Below, one piece after another: positions 28,243 to 40,616 of a stretch of 64,000 nucleotides of DNA. The DNA comes from Pseudomonas baetica. GTDB taxonomy: Bacteria; Pseudomonadota; Gammaproteobacteria; Pseudomonadales; Pseudomonadaceae. The translations under genes and the position numbers were made by a program. The DNA lies in assembly GCF_002813455.1 (NCBI RefSeq), contig NZ_PHHE01000001.1, positions 992,001 to 1,056,000 of the forward strand, given 5' to 3'. The notes beneath the pieces are model-generated. The model had not been told where the DNA came from, did not search any database, and saw only the letters and a program-made list of their open reading frames with translations. Every line of letters starts with the position of its first letter. Position 1 is the stretch's first letter.

Positions 28243-29763
28243 ATGAACTACGCCCACCCCGGCACTCCCGGTGCCATCGTTTCCTTCAAGTCTCGTTACG
28301 GTAACTACATCGGCGGCGAGTTCGTCGCGCCGATCAAAGGTCAGTACTTCACCACGACTTCGCCCGTGAATGGCCAACCGATTGCCGAATTCCCGCGCTC
28401 CACGGCCGAAGACATCGACAAGGCCCTGGACGCTGCCCACGCCGCTGCCGATGCCTGGGGCAAAACCTCGGTTCAAAACCGCTCCCTGGTGCTGCTGAAA
28501 ATTGCCGACCGCATCGAGCAAAACCTGGAACTGCTGGCCGTCACCGAAACCTGGGATAACGGCAAAGCCGTGCGGGAAACGTTGAATGCCGACATCCCGC
28601 TGGCCGCCGACCACTTCCGCTACTACGCTGGCTGCATCCGCGCCCAGGAAGGCAGCGCCGCCGAGATCGACGAACACACCGCGGCCTATCACTTTCATGA
28701 GCCCCTGGGCGTGGTCGGGCAGATCATTCCGTGGAACTTCCCGATCCTGATGGCGGCCTGGAAACTCGCCCCGGCCCTGGCTGCCGGCAACTGCGTGGTG
28801 CTCAAGCCTGCCGAGCAAACCCCGCTGGGCATCACCGTGCTGATGGAGCTGATCGGCGACCTGCTGCCGCCCGGCGTACTGAACGTGGTGCAAGGCTTCG
28901 GCAAAGAAGCCGGCGAAGCCCTCGCTACCAGCAAACGCATCGCCAAGATCGCCTTTACCGGCTCGACCCCGGTCGGCTCGCACATCATGAAATGCGCCGC
29001 CGAAAACATCATTCCGTCCACCGTGGAGCTGGGTGGCAAGTCGCCGAACATCTTCTTCGAAGACATCATGCAAGCCGAGCCGTCCTTCATCGAAAAAGCC
29101 GCCGAAGGCCTGGTGCTGGCGTTCTTCAACCAGGGCGAAGTCTGCACCTGCCCGTCACGCGCGCTGGTGCAAGAGTCGATCTACGACGACTTCATGAAAG
29201 TCGTGATGAAGAAAGTGCTGTCGATCAAACGTGGCGACCCACTGGACACCGACACCATGGTCGGCGCCCAAGCGTCCGAGCAGCAATTCGACAAAATCCT
29301 TTCGTACCTGGAAATCGCCAAGGGCGAAGGCGCCGAGCTGCTGACCGGCGGGAAAATAGAAAAACTCGAGGGCAACCTGGCGACCGGGTATTACATCCAG
29401 CCGACCCTGCTCAAGGGCACCAACAAAATGCGTGTGTTCCAGGAAGAAATCTTTGGCCCGGTGGTGAGCATCACCACCTTCAAGGACGAAGCCGAAGCCC
29501 TGGACATCGCCAACGACACCGAGTTCGGCCTTGGTGCCGGCCTCTGGACCCGCGACATCAACCGCGCCTACCGCATGGGCCGCGCCATCAAGGCCGGTCG
29601 TGTGTGGACCAACTGCTACCACCTGTACCCGGCGCATGCTGCGTTCGGCGGTTACAAAAAGTCCGGCGTCGGCCGTGAAACCCACAAGATGATGCTCCAC
29701 CATTATCAGCAGACCAAAAACCTGCTGGTGAGCTACGACATCAATCCGCTGGGCTTCTTCTAA
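28243..29763 (+). CDS. exaC: NAD-dependent acetaldehyde dehydrogenase
   Basis: 506 residues, closest in pattern to ExaC/AcoD-type acetaldehyde dehydrogenases ([46 protein letters not shown]). The catalytic Glu is in [14 protein letters not shown]. The catalytic Cys is in [17 protein letters not shown], with the typical CTC pattern. The cofactor loop is [10 protein letters not shown]. It oxidises acetaldehyde to acetate. Placed directly after phnX, it disposes of the toxic aldehyde that PhnX releases, and AcsA downstream activates the acetate. The gene is intact. Confidence 0.92.
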   Translation: MNYAHPGTPGAIVSFKSRYGNYIGGEFVAPIKGQYFTTTSPVNGQPIAEFPRSTAEDIDKALDAAHAAADAWGKTSVQNRSLVLLKIADRIEQNLELLAVTETWDNGKAVRETLNADIPLAADHFRYYAGCIRAQEGSAAEIDEHTAAYHFHEPLGVVGQIIPWNFPILMAAWKLAPALAAGNCVVLKPAEQTPLGITVLMELIGDLLPPGVLNVVQGFGKEAGEALATSKRIAKIAFTGSTPVGSHIMKCAAENIIPSTVELGGKSPNIFFEDIMQAEPSFIEKAAEGLVLAFFNQGEVCTCPSRALVQESIYDDFMKVVMKKVLSIKRGDPLDTDTMVGAQASEQQFDKILSYLEIAKGEGAELLTGGKIEKLEGNLATGYYIQPTLLKGTNKMRVFQEEIFGPVVSITTFKDEAEALDIANDTEFGLGAGLWTRDINRAYRMGRAIKAGRVWTNCYHLYPAHAAFGGYKKSGVGRETHKMMLHHYQQTKNLLVSYDINPLGFF

Positions 29764-29963
29764 AGATCAGCCTCGGCCCGAACCAATCGTCCTTGACAGT
29801 GAGCACTTTGCACTGTCGAGGAACGCCGATCGAACGTGTTTTCACGTTCTTCACCAATAAGCGCGACTAGGCGATTGCCCCGGATCTATAGGTCTATTTG
29901 CACCAGACCTATTACCGAAAACGGCGGTTGCTCCGATTCTTGGATGACTCTTTGGAGCCCTTG

Positions 29964-31847
29964 ATGAAAATCCGTTACAAGGTAAGCCTTGTGGCTGCTT
30001 GTGTGCTGTTCATAACCACCAGTCTTCTGTCGCTGGTTCAAGTTAGTCAGGTCCGTTCTATTTTGCGCACGCAAGTCGAGGAAGGTATCTCCGAATCGAG
30101 CAATGCAGTGGCACGGCAGATCGAAAACTGGCTGAACGCCAAACTTCGGCTGATGGACTTGGCGGCTCAGGCGATCGACAGCCAGTACAGCCCGCAAGCC
30201 ACCCAGCGCATCATCGATTCCCCGATACTGAAAAATGAATTCGAACTGGTGTTCGGTGCCCTTCAGTCTGATGGAAAACCGATCAAGAACTCCGCACCCT
30301 GGAGTCCCGGTCCTGACTACGATGGACGCTTGCGCCCTTGGTATGCGAGCGGAAAGGTGGGTAGTCAGTCGGTTTTAACCGAGCCGTATAAGGCTTCAAC
30401 TTCCGACGAAATCCTGATATCGGCCGTCACCAAAATCAGCGATGGCGGCCAGTTTCTCGGTGTGTTTGGGGGACAAATTCGTCTGAACACGGTTGCCGAG
30501 GCCATTAATACGTTGGACTTTGGCGGGGCCGGCTATGCATTTCTGATGAGTCGAAAGGGCAATATCATTTCCCACCCGGACGCCAATCTAAATGGTAAGC
30601 CCTACGGCGAAATTTTTGGCGGTGCCCAGCCACCACTCTACAGTCAACTGCAGGAGGTACAGATAGAGGGAAAGACACTCCTAATTTCCTTCATCCCTCT
30701 TTCTCAGCTCAAGGGAATGGATTGGTACATTGGTGTGGTACTGGATCAGGACATCGTCATGGCAGCAGCCCACACCCTGAGTTGGCGTGCCGTCATCGGT
30801 ACGGGCCTGGGCGTGCTGCTTAGCCTGTTGGTGTTGGGGCTGCTGGTCAGACGGCTACTGCGCCCCCTGGATCAACTCAAGGATTCGCTGGCAGACATCA
30901 ATCGCGGAGAAGGTGACCTGACCCGCCAATTACCCGTGGTCGGCAATGATGAAATTGCGCTGGTCGCCGGTGAGTTCAACCAGTTCCTGCAGAACCTGAA
31001 GGCACTCATTGGCGATGTGAAAAACAGCTCGCAACAAGTCCGCGAGAGCACCACAGCGACGTCATGCGAAGCGGATCAGGCCGCCAACCGCGTACAGATT
31101 CAATTACAGGAACTGGATCAACTCGCCACCGCCATGACCGAGATGGCCTCGACCGCTGAGGACGTGGCGCGCAATGCTCAAGTCGCGGCTGAAGCGGCGA
31201 TCGTTGCCACCGAGGAAGCAGCAGACGGGGTGGCCCTGGTCTCCAAGTCAACGGGTGCGATCAAGCGTTTGGCTGACGAGATGGACGACACCGGTCATGC
31301 CATCAATGAATTGTCCACGCTCAGTCAAAGCATCGAATCGATTGTGGCGGTCATCACCAGTATCGCCGACCAAACCAATCTGCTCGCGCTCAATGCAGCC
31401 ATCGAGGCGGCACGTGCCGGCGAATCGGGACGTGGTTTCGCCGTGGTGGCTGATGAGGTGCGCTCACTGGCCTCGCGTACTCAGCAATCCACTCAGGAAA
31501 TACGCCTGATGATTGATCAACTGCAGACGGGCGTGAAGCACGCTCAAGTGCGAATGCAGCAAAGTCGCGACACGGCCAGCAAGACTGCAGGCGATGCCAA
31601 TGCCGCAAATGAAACGCTTGAGCGCATACGTGAAGCCATTTACCGCATCAATGACATGAACCTGCAGATTGCCGCGGCAGCTGAAGAACAGAGCGCTACG
31701 ACCGAGGAAATCAATCGCAACACGACGAACATCCGCGATATCAGTCTTGAAGTATCCGGCAGTGCGGACAAGCAGGTTCGTCAATGCTCGGCGATGGTGG
31801 ACCACGTTGGCCAGCAAGACAAACTTCTCAGTCGCTTCAGGATTTGA
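29964..31847 (+). CDS. methyl-accepting chemotaxis protein with dCache ligand-binding domain
   Basis: 627 residues from ATG 29964, preceded by GGAG at 29954-29957. Order: membrane segment ([20 protein letters not shown], ~5-25), periplasmic dCache_1 domain (~30-275, with [11 protein letters not shown] and the LTEPYKAS turn), second membrane segment ([19 protein letters not shown]), HAMP ([24 protein letters not shown]), and a signalling coiled coil whose hairpin tip is [26 protein letters not shown]. The RPWY block resembles the amine/amino-acid binding motif of dCache receptors. Placed between the aldehyde dehydrogenase and acsA, it may sense a substrate or product of the pathway (inference). 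Confidence 0.9.
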   Translation: MKIRYKVSLVAACVLFITTSLLSLVQVSQVRSILRTQVEEGISESSNAVARQIENWLNAKLRLMDLAAQAIDSQYSPQATQRIIDSPILKNEFELVFGALQSDGKPIKNSAPWSPGPDYDGRLRPWYASGKVGSQSVLTEPYKASTSDEILISAVTKISDGGQFLGVFGGQIRLNTVAEAINTLDFGGAGYAFLMSRKGNIISHPDANLNGKPYGEIFGGAQPPLYSQLQEVQIEGKTLLISFIPLSQLKGMDWYIGVVLDQDIVMAAAHTLSWRAVIGTGLGVLLSLLVLGLLVRRLLRPLDQLKDSLADINRGEGDLTRQLPVVGNDEIALVAGEFNQFLQNLKALIGDVKNSSQQVRESTTATSCEADQAANRVQIQLQELDQLATAMTEMASTAEDVARNAQVAAEAAIVATEEAADGVALVSKSTGAIKRLADEMDDTGHAINELSTLSQSIESIVAVITSIADQTNLLALNAAIEAARAGESGRGFAVVADEVRSLASRTQQSTQEIRLMIDQLQTGVKHAQVRMQQSRDTASKTAGDANAANETLERIREAIYRINDMNLQIAAAAEEQSATTEEINRNTTNIRDISLEVSGSADKQVRQCSAMVDHVGQQDKLLSRFRI

Positions 31848-31924
31848 GTTTCGCAATTGCCCAAATGCTCAGGCTGCAAACAGTGACAGATCACAAAAAC
31901 AACTATTCCACCGAGGTAAGAAAG

Positions 31925-33879
<1,955 letters not shown>

Positions 33880-33904
33880 TCCGTCAGTCATCATCGAGTC
33901 TCCC

Positions 33905-33931
33905 GCCCGGTAACTTACCGGGCGCTTTTTT
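33905..33931 (+). terminator. Rho-independent terminator after acsA
   Basis: GCCCGGTAA-C-TTACCGGGC is followed by a T-run (33926-33931). It ends the first phosphonate block. Confidence 0.85.
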
Positions 33932-34272
33932 GTTTGTGTCATGAACAGGGTCGGTATCTGAATAATATTGATCTACTTTGGATGTTTGGTACAAAAATAT
34001 TCACTTAGCAATATTATCGGGTCATCCATGGCGACCTTGGCCTTAAAGATGAGTGACTTCCACTGTTGATCTTGCTTGCTGGAATTCTTTAATGTTTCCC
34101 GGCGGGAGAGGCTGCCCGTTGTTCGAGTTGTGGCTCAAGCTTATCAATCGATTGCCAATAACTTTCTCTGATCATTAACAAAGTATTTTTTTCGTTTTTA
34201 TAAGTCGTGCTGTTTATGGCGTGAAAGGTAGAACTACATTTATAGGGGGGCGCCAGCCAACCAACAACTTAG
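33932..34272. other. AT-rich intergenic spacer between the two phosphonate modules
   Basis: About 340 bp with no supportable gene and no convincing Pho box. The upstream limit of homology to module 1 is at 34273. Confidence 0.4.
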
Positions 34273-34374
34273 TATCGGCTGGGTCGATTGTGACCTGCAA
34301 TCAAACGATTTGAGATATGAGTACGTGGCGTTGAGTATGACGTTACTTTTAACAACAAAAATAAAGGAGTCGTC
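34273..34374 (+). promoter_or_regulatory. promoter/operator region of phosphonate module 2
   Basis: Aligns with 23719-23821 (TATCGGCT, CGATTTG, TTGAGTATG, ACTTTTAACAACAAAAAT-like block). AAAGGAG gives module 2 a better ribosome site than module 1. The ATCGAT dyad of copy 1 is degraded here (AACGATTTG…AGTACG). Confidence 0.5.
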
Positions 34375-35466
34375 ATGACTGCTCGTTTCCACAATCCAGT
34401 TGATACACGTTTCGGCTGGAACAGCGTTTTGGAACTCGTCGCTCTCACCGAAGACCAAAACGTCGCTCTTGTGATTTTTCCCGAAGCGCGTGGACTGGGA
34501 TTGGTGGAGCGTATTCAGTTTCTTCTTGGCGATCGGTTGACGTACATCGTTGAAGACGTGCAGCCCAACCCCGACGTGTCCCAACTGCGCAACACTTATG
34601 AGCGTTTCTGGCAGGAAGCAAGCGATTGCCAAACGGTCATCGCCGTCGGCGGAGGCAGTGCGATTGACACCGCGAAGGCGCTGATTGTCGGCACTGAGTC
34701 GGGCAGCTTTGATGAATTGCTTGCCTTGCTGGCAACGGGCAAGCCCTTTGTCCCAGCCCGCAGCAAAGCACTGATAGCGGTCCCCACCACGGCAGGCACC
34801 GGTAGCGAAGTGACCCCTTGGGCCACCATCTGGGACACCGAGGGCCAAAAGAAGTACTCCCTGCACCTGGATTGTACCTGGCCCAAAGTCGCCATTGTCG
34901 ATCCCAACCTGATGCTCACCGTACCGGCTGGCGTCACCGTTTCCACCGGTCTGGATGCCCTGTCGCATGCGCTGGAATCCATCTGGAACATCAACGCCAA
35001 TCCGATTTCAGACACCTTCGCGGTTTCCGCGATTGAGGACATTCTGGAATGCCTGCCGCTGCTGCGTCATGACCTGAGTAACAAGGAGCTGCGTTCGCGG
35101 ATGGCCTTAGCCGCTCTCAAAGCCGGGATGGCTTTTTCCAACACCAAGACGGCCCTGGCCCATTCCATTTCCTACGAAATGACCCTGCGCCACGGCCTGC
35201 CCCATGGCATCGCTTGCTGCTTTACCTTGCCGCTGGTCCTGGGTTTGGCGTGGGGCCATGACGAAGCGCGCGACCGCACGCTGCAACGCATTTTCGGCAA
35301 CGATCTGCCCAAGGCACAGGCGCAGCTGCGCGAGTTTCTGCACAGCCTGGGGGTGAAAACGGAGTTTGCCGACTACGGCGTCACGGCGGGCGAAGCGGAA
35401 GAGATGATTAATTTTGCCATGCAAGGTGCACGCGGCAAGAACTTCATCGGCTCTCAAGCAGCGTAA
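34375..35466 (+). CDS. iron-containing alcohol dehydrogenase, phosphonate-linked (module 2)
   Basis: 363 residues, ~89% identical to the protein at 23822 by direct comparison. All cofactor and metal motifs are kept (IAVGGGSAIDTAKAL, TTAGTGSEVT, GLDALSHALES, ALAHSISYE, RHGLPHGIACCF). Substitutions cluster in the N-terminal third and the last 60 residues. Role as for module 1: interconversion of phosphonoacetaldehyde and 2-hydroxyethylphosphonate, probably oxidative here. The gene is intact and followed after 116 bp by the transporter. The divergence suggests an old duplication or import of a second module rather than a recent tandem copy. Confidence 0.85.
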   Translation: MTARFHNPVDTRFGWNSVLELVALTEDQNVALVIFPEARGLGLVERIQFLLGDRLTYIVEDVQPNPDVSQLRNTYERFWQEASDCQTVIAVGGGSAIDTAKALIVGTESGSFDELLALLATGKPFVPARSKALIAVPTTAGTGSEVTPWATIWDTEGQKKYSLHLDCTWPKVAIVDPNLMLTVPAGVTVSTGLDALSHALESIWNINANPISDTFAVSAIEDILECLPLLRHDLSNKELRSRMALAALKAGMAFSNTKTALAHSISYEMTLRHGLPHGIACCFTLPLVLGLAWGHDEARDRTLQRIFGNDLPKAQAQLREFLHSLGVKTEFADYGVTAGEAEEMINFAMQGARGKNFIGSQAA

Positions 35467-35582
35467 CCCCTACTGCCAAGCACTGCTGCGGCGTGTCGGG
35501 CCGCGGCGATTTCCGACTGCACCTACATAAAGTGCACCCTCCGACTCGCTCGGGGGGAACGAACAATAATAAGGAAAAGATC

Positions 35583-36878
35583 ATGAATCGTGCCCAAACC
35601 ATGCCAGGTCTCGCAACATCTACTTCTTCGTTCCGAGTCGCACAGTGGCGCATGCTGCTGGCGGCCATGTTCTGTTACCTGTTTTTCTACACCGGCCGGC
35701 AGACGTTTGGTTTTGCCATTCCGGGCATTCAGGCCGAGTTCGGTTTTACCAAGGAGCACCTTGGCTGGGCCTCGGCCGCCATGCTCTGGGCCTATGCCAT
35801 CGGCCAGGCTATCAACGGCAACCTCGCCGATAAATTCGGCGGCCGACGCATCATGACTGCCGGCGCGGTGTTGTCTTGTGCGGCTAACTGGATGACCAGC
35901 TTCGCCCATGGTTTTACTGCTCTGATACTGCCCTGGGGGATCAATGGTTATTTCCAGGCCTTGGGCTGGGCGCCGGGGAGTCGACTGATCTCCAACTGGT
36001 GGAGTGCCGGCGAGCGCGGCAAGGTGTATGGCTTGTATGTGTTTGCAGCAGGTTGCGCGTCCGTCCTTTCCTACGTGACCTCGATCGTCGTGCTCGAAGT
36101 CTTCCAACTGGAGTGGCGCTGGATCTTCCGTTTGCCCGTGCTGCTGATGTTGGCGGGAGGCATTGTTTTCTACCTGGTGGCGCGTGAACGCCCGCAGGAT
36201 CTGGGCTTTGACCCGCTGGCGGATACCGGTGTGGCCAATGCCGATGACAAAAACCACGAAGTGGCACACGGTGAAGTTGAAACCTCGGCGCAACGCTATA
36301 AAGCGGTGCTGAAGAATGCCCGCTTGATCATCGCCGCCGTGTCCCTGGGTTTCCAGAACGCCGCCCGCTATGGCTTGATCGTCTGGGTACCGGTGCACTT
36401 TCTGGGCGCCAACTGGAAAAGCGGCGACAGCCTGGTCGATCCAAAGTGGATTACCGTAGCGCTGCCGGTGGGCATGGCCATCGGTGCTCTCAGTAATGGC
36501 TGGATTTCGGACAAACTGTTCGGTTCCAAACGCTACCTGGCGATCATGCTCTACATGTTCCTCGGCGCGGGCACCAGTCTGTGGATGTGGACCCTTGCGC
36601 CTCACAGCGCCCTGGGCCTGGTGGCGTTGTTCCTCTGTGGCTTCTTCGTCTACGGCCCTGCCTCCAGCTTTTGGGCCTTGTGCCCGGATCTGGTCGGCGC
36701 CAAGCGGGCGGGTACGGCCACCGGTGTCATGAACTTCGCGTCCTATCTGTTCGCTGGCCTGGCTGAACCCCTGATCGGCGGCATGCTCGACGCCACCGGC
36801 AACACCTCGCTGATTTTCATCGTGGTCACCGCTGCCTGTCTGTGCAGTGCCACGGTCGCGCTGTTTATCAGGCGTTAA
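35583..36878 (+). CDS. MFS transporter, organophosphate antiporter-like (module 2)
   Basis: 431 residues from ATG 35583, behind AATAAGGAAAAG. It is identical to the module 1 transporter except at 10 positions that I counted (for example YGL/YGF, EVF/EVL, QDLGFD/QDMGFE, WMWTLA/WMWSLP), i.e. ~97.7% identity. The same OPA signature and 12-segment topology apply. The leader from the dehydrogenase stop to the start is also conserved between copies. Such high identity beside flanking genes at ~89% suggests gene conversion or strong constraint on the transporter. Confidence 0.87.
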   Translation: MNRAQTMPGLATSTSSFRVAQWRMLLAAMFCYLFFYTGRQTFGFAIPGIQAEFGFTKEHLGWASAAMLWAYAIGQAINGNLADKFGGRRIMTAGAVLSCAANWMTSFAHGFTALILPWGINGYFQALGWAPGSRLISNWWSAGERGKVYGLYVFAAGCASVLSYVTSIVVLEVFQLEWRWIFRLPVLLMLAGGIVFYLVARERPQDLGFDPLADTGVANADDKNHEVAHGEVETSAQRYKAVLKNARLIIAAVSLGFQNAARYGLIVWVPVHFLGANWKSGDSLVDPKWITVALPVGMAIGALSNGWISDKLFGSKRYLAIMLYMFLGAGTSLWMWTLAPHSALGLVALFLCGFFVYGPASSFWALCPDLVGAKRAGTATGVMNFASYLFAGLAEPLIGGMLDATGNTSLIFIVVTAACLCSATVALFIRR

Positions 36879-36934
36879 TGCTCAGTCTGAGTTGCACGGA
36901 TTAAATGCCCGAAAATAAGAATCAGGACTTTTCT

Positions 36935-37815
36935 ATGTACCAGTACTACGAATGGTTCCGTTCTTTTCATACGGTTGCAAGAACAGGTAGTTATGCGCTT
37001 GCGGCTGAATATCTACGCGTTCGCCGACCGATCGTGTTTGAACAGATGAACGCTTTAGAGAAGAGTTTTCAGTGGAGCTATTTCATCGTCGCGGACGTGC
37101 CTTCGAATTGAGTTCCATAGGACGTCAACTGTTTGCAATAACTCGAGGTCTTTTCGATCAAGAGGATGAAACCGTGCAATCGAGGGTTAGCCCTAGCAAA
37201 CTCAGGAAGGGCTCACTGCGAGTGGGTGCTGTATCACCTCCAATCGCAATGAACATGATTTATGCATTGATGCATCACTATCCCGACATTGATTTGAAAA
37301 CATTCTTCAATACCGAAAGTACGACGTTGGAGCGGCTATACAACTTTGATATTGATGTTGCAATCTTGGCTCACTCGGAGTTCGATCAGCGTCTATATAC
37401 TCACTTATATCGACGCTATCCTATTATTGCCGTTGTTCCCGAAGGTCATCCCTGGGTGCGACAATGTGAAGTTACCGTCAATCAGATCGGCAGTGAAAAA
37501 CTTGTTCTGCGTGAAGGGAGCTCTCGAACGCGCCAACTCGTTGAAGAAGGATGTAGGGAGCTTGATGTCGAACTCAATTGCGTAATGCAACTGAACAGCC
37601 GTGAAGCTATCGTGCACGCCATCTCGCAGAATATGGGTATTGGATTTGTCTCGGAGGTCGAATACGTTCGGGCGCCTGGCACTCGTCCAATAATCTTTGC
37701 CGATCATCCATTTCACATTGATTACTACCTTTGCTGTTTGGATATACACCGTGCACGGCCGCTGATTGCCGAACTACTTAACTTCAGCATGACGCCCTAC
37801 TTGGCGCCGCATTAG
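36935..37815 (+). pseudogene. LysR-family regulator (module 2), frameshifted
   Basis: By homology with 26380 the start is ATG 36935 (MYQYYEWFRSFHTVARTGSY). The frame breaks at the T-run 37066-37069, where one T appears missing (EKSF then SVELFHRRGR in the next frame), and continues to TAG 37815. The recognition helix also differs strongly from copy 1 (RVRRPIVFEQ against SVGQSTVSEQ). Codon use is AT-richer than in neighbouring genes. The effector domain (VGAVSPPIAMNMIYALMHHYPDI, NFDIDVAILAHSEFDQ) is well preserved. It is probably nonfunctional or altered in specificity; module 2 could be run by the intact module 1 regulator. Confidence 0.8.
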
Positions 37816-37896
37816 TTTGTTTAAAGAAGAAGCTACGAAATCGCCCTCCCGCAGTTGGAGGGAAGCTCCCACTCATTCCTCGAACGGAGATTCATC

Positions 37897-38724
37897 ATGC
37901 AATACAAGCAACCTTCCCAAGTACAAGCTGTGGTCCTGGACTGGGCGGGCACTGTCGTTGACTTCGGGTCTTTCGCGCCCACTCAAATCTTCGTCGAAGC
38001 CTTTGGCGAATTCGGCGTTGCAGTCTCCTTGGAGGAAGCGCGTGGCCCGATGGGCATGGGCAAGTGGGACCATATCCGCACATTGTGCAATCAACCGCAG
38101 ATTGCTGAACGCTACCGCGCCGCCTTTGATCGCCTGCCGACCGATGACGATGTCACCGCGCTCTACGAACGTTTCATGCCTCTGCAGATTGAAAAAATCG
38201 CCTTGCATTCGGCGCTGATTCCGGGCGCTTTAGAAGCCATCGCGACCCTGCGCGATAAAGGCTTGAAGATTGGTTCCTGCTCCGGTTATCCGGCGGTGGT
38301 GATGGAGAAAGTGGTCGAGTTGGCCCGGCAGAACGGCTACGTCACCGATCACGTCGTGGCCACTGACGAAGTGCCTAACGGCCGTCCGTACCCAGCCCAG
38401 GCGTTGGCGAACGTGATAGCCCTGGGGATCAGCGACGTGGCTGCCTGTGTGAAAGTCGATGACACCTGGCCAGGCATCCTCGAGGGTCGCAGCGCTGGTA
38501 TGTGGACCGTCGCACTGACCTGCTCTGGCAACGCACTGGGTCTGACCTATGACGAATACAAAAACTTGTCGGCGGCAGTGCTGGCTGAAGAGCGTGCGCG
38601 GATCATCAAGATGTTCGAAGACTCGCGTCCCCACTACGTGATCGACACTATCGTCGAACTCCCCGCCGTGATCGAAGACATCAACCTACGCCTGGCACGC
38701 GGTGAGCTGCCTCAAGCCTACTGA
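37897..38724 (+). CDS. phnX: phosphonoacetaldehyde hydrolase (phosphonatase), module 2
   Basis: 275 residues from ATG 37897, which aligns with the copy at 27340; ~89% identical (29 differences). Nucleophile Asp ([13 protein letters not shown]), Schiff-base Lys ([11 protein letters not shown]) and acidic metal ligands ([10 protein letters not shown]) are unchanged, so it should be active. Substitutions concentrate in the cap-domain helices and the C terminus. It lies 81 bp after the LysR pseudogene and ends module 2. Unlike module 1 it is not followed by aldehyde dehydrogenase, so acetaldehyde must be handled by the ExaC of module 1 or by core enzymes. Confidence 0.95.
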   Translation: MQYKQPSQVQAVVLDWAGTVVDFGSFAPTQIFVEAFGEFGVAVSLEEARGPMGMGKWDHIRTLCNQPQIAERYRAAFDRLPTDDDVTALYERFMPLQIEKIALHSALIPGALEAIATLRDKGLKIGSCSGYPAVVMEKVVELARQNGYVTDHVVATDEVPNGRPYPAQALANVIALGISDVAACVKVDDTWPGILEGRSAGMWTVALTCSGNALGLTYDEYKNLSAAVLAEERARIIKMFEDSRPHYVIDTIVELPAVIEDINLRLARGELPQAY

Positions 38725-38740
38725 GTGTTTTGAGCTTTTT

Positions 38741-38779
38741 GCTACTTGTCTGGCTTGCGCATCAAGCCGGGCAAGTAGC
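38741..38779 (+). terminator. long hairpin after phnX (module 2); remainder of gap empty
   Basis: GCTACTTG…GGCTT pairs with AAGCC…CAAGTAGC in a 16-bp imperfect stem immediately after the phnX stop. No T-run follows. The rest of the gap to 39144 contains no gene I can support; it should include the porin promoter. Confidence 0.5.
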
Positions 38780-39144
38780 TATCCGAGCAATCTAAACCAT
38801 GGGAAATCCCACGAACGGAAGAGTGGGCGTACTGGCAATTTGTTCAAAAACTATTGGGAGTTTCAGTCCAGCCGTTTGGACTTGAAAGACGAAGGCGAGA
38901 TCCAAAAAGAGGCGTCTCTAATGACTATGCTGACAATTAATATTGTTCAAGTCATTCACCTGTTTCGTCGTCAGATTTTGAATTTATCTGTTTAAGGTTG
39001 CGTCAAAAACGCGAAATAGTACTTGCAATAGTAGTTGCCGATCCAGCAACCAAAGTGCGCTGTTGATCGAAAACGATACGGTTCTACATTGCGTAACGTT
39101 TTCGTGAAACCGAGCTTTTCATAATAAAAAACCTGGAGCACAAA

Positions 39145-40491
39145 ATGTACAAGCAAACCCTGTCGGCTGCCGTGGCGCTGGCCAGTATCTCCTCATTTGG
39201 CGTCTATGCTGGCGAAGCCGCACCCGAAGGCTTCATCTCTGGTAGCAAGGCAAGCGTCAGCTCGCGCACCATGTATTTCAACAACGACAACCGCGTTGGT
39301 GGTGCAGATCAGAAAGAAGCTGCCGAAGGTCTGCTATTTAACTACGCTTCCGGCTACACCCAAGGCACCGTTGGCCTTGGCGTCGATGCTCAAGCGCTCA
39401 TGGGTATCCATCTGGACGGAGGTAAGGGCCACCACCCTGACAACAACACCTTTTCTCCAAGCGACTCTGATGGTTCCGCTGAAAAAACGTGGAGCCGTGG
39501 AGGTGCCAACGTCAAGGCCAGACTATCCAAAACCGAGCTGAAGGTGGGCAGCGCGCTACAACCTAACTTGCCGATCCTCGTTGCCAATGACGGTCGAGTG
39601 CTGCCTCAAACTTTTCAAGGCGGCATGTTGACCTCAAAAGAATTCAACAACGTGACGCTAAATGTCGGCAAGATCACTCAGGCAGCTGGCCGTGCATCCA
39701 GCAACTGGGCTGGGCTCTCAGTAGCCGGGGCAACACAGGATTCCAACAGTTTTCAGTTCGGTGGCGCGGACTGGAAGATCACCAAGGATTTAACCGTTCA
39801 GGCATATCATTCGCAACTTGAAGATTTTTACAAGCAAACGTTTCTTGGCCTAATACACGTCTTGCCGATAGGCGATGCCCAAAGTTTCAAAACCGACCTG
39901 CGCTACTTCGATAGCAGTTCCGATGGCAGGAATGGGGATGCGGGCTACCGTTTCAACAACAACAGCGGATACGCGAAAAATGCGGGCGAGGTCGACAACA
40001 AGACCTGGAGCGCCATGTTCACTTATACCCTTGGCGGTCACTCATTAATGCTCGGTCATCAGCGCGTGAGCGACGATGGCGGGTTCGTTTGGGTAAACAA
40101 TGGGAGCATCACTGATAGCCGTGGACGCAATGAAGGGGAGGGGGGCTCCAGTTTTTATCTGTTCACCGATAGCATGATCAACCAGTTCGCCCGTGCCGGA
40201 GAAAACACCACTTTCGGCCAATACACCTATGATTTCGCTCCTGTTGGCGTTCCAGGCTTGAAAGCCAGCGTCGCGTATTTGCATGGCGATGATATTAAGG
40301 ATGTGGGTAATGGTAGCGATCACTCTGAGTGGGAGCGCGACATGCGCGTCGACTACGTTGTACAGAATGGTCCGCTGAAAAACTTTGGCGCGTCCCTGCG
40401 TCACGGCGTCTACCGCGGTGACGATTCAGGCTCGGTTCGTAACACCGACCAAACCCGTCTGATCTTTAACTACACCTACACGTTCATGTAA
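39145..40491 (+). CDS. OprD-family outer-membrane porin
   Basis: 448 residues with a signal peptide (KQTLSAAVALASISSFGVYA, cleaved before GEAAPEGF). OprD marks include FISGSKASVSSRTMYFNN, the LLFNYASGYTQGTVGLGVDAQAL strand pair, RLSKTELKVGSALQPNLPILVANDGR and the terminal LIFNYTYTFM with C-terminal aromatic strand. OprD porins admit small anionic or amino-acid-like compounds. Its position between phosphonate module 2 and the phnA module suggests uptake of phosphonates or phosphonoacetate across the outer membrane (inference). A strong terminator follows. Confidence 0.88.
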   Translation: MYKQTLSAAVALASISSFGVYAGEAAPEGFISGSKASVSSRTMYFNNDNRVGGADQKEAAEGLLFNYASGYTQGTVGLGVDAQALMGIHLDGGKGHHPDNNTFSPSDSDGSAEKTWSRGGANVKARLSKTELKVGSALQPNLPILVANDGRVLPQTFQGGMLTSKEFNNVTLNVGKITQAAGRASSNWAGLSVAGATQDSNSFQFGGADWKITKDLTVQAYHSQLEDFYKQTFLGLIHVLPIGDAQSFKTDLRYFDSSSDGRNGDAGYRFNNNSGYAKNAGEVDNKTWSAMFTYTLGGHSLMLGHQRVSDDGGFVWVNNGSITDSRGRNEGEGGSSFYLFTDSMINQFARAGENTTFGQYTYDFAPVGVPGLKASVAYLHGDDIKDVGNGSDHSEWERDMRVDYVVQNGPLKNFGASLRHGVYRGDDSGSVRNTDQTRLIFNYTYTFM

Positions 40492-40503
40492 ATAACGTGT
40501 AGT

Positions 40504-40531
40504 AAAAGCCCCGTAAACTCTCGGGGCTTTT
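40504..40531. terminator. bidirectional Rho-independent terminator
   Basis: AGCCCCG (40507-40513) and CGGGGCT (40522-40528), flanked by AAAA and TTTT. It ends the porin gene and can serve the convergent transporter gene. Confidence 0.85.
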
Positions 40532-40616
40532 ATAAACAGGCATGCGGTGGATTTTCATTTTCCGAGATCATGGTCGCAATTGAATGCACTGCGTTACGAT
40601 CCGTGCACTAACATGG

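Noticed and set aside
28009..29073. 354-residue minus-strand frame opposite phnX/exaC
   Set aside because: It spans two well-supported plus-strand genes and has Gly/Val/His-rich shadow composition.
33932..34374. Pho box upstream of phosphonate module 2
   Set aside because: Looked for tandem CTGTCAT-like repeats separated by 4 bp; only isolated TGTCAT (33938) occurs, so phosphate-starvation control is not supported by sequence.
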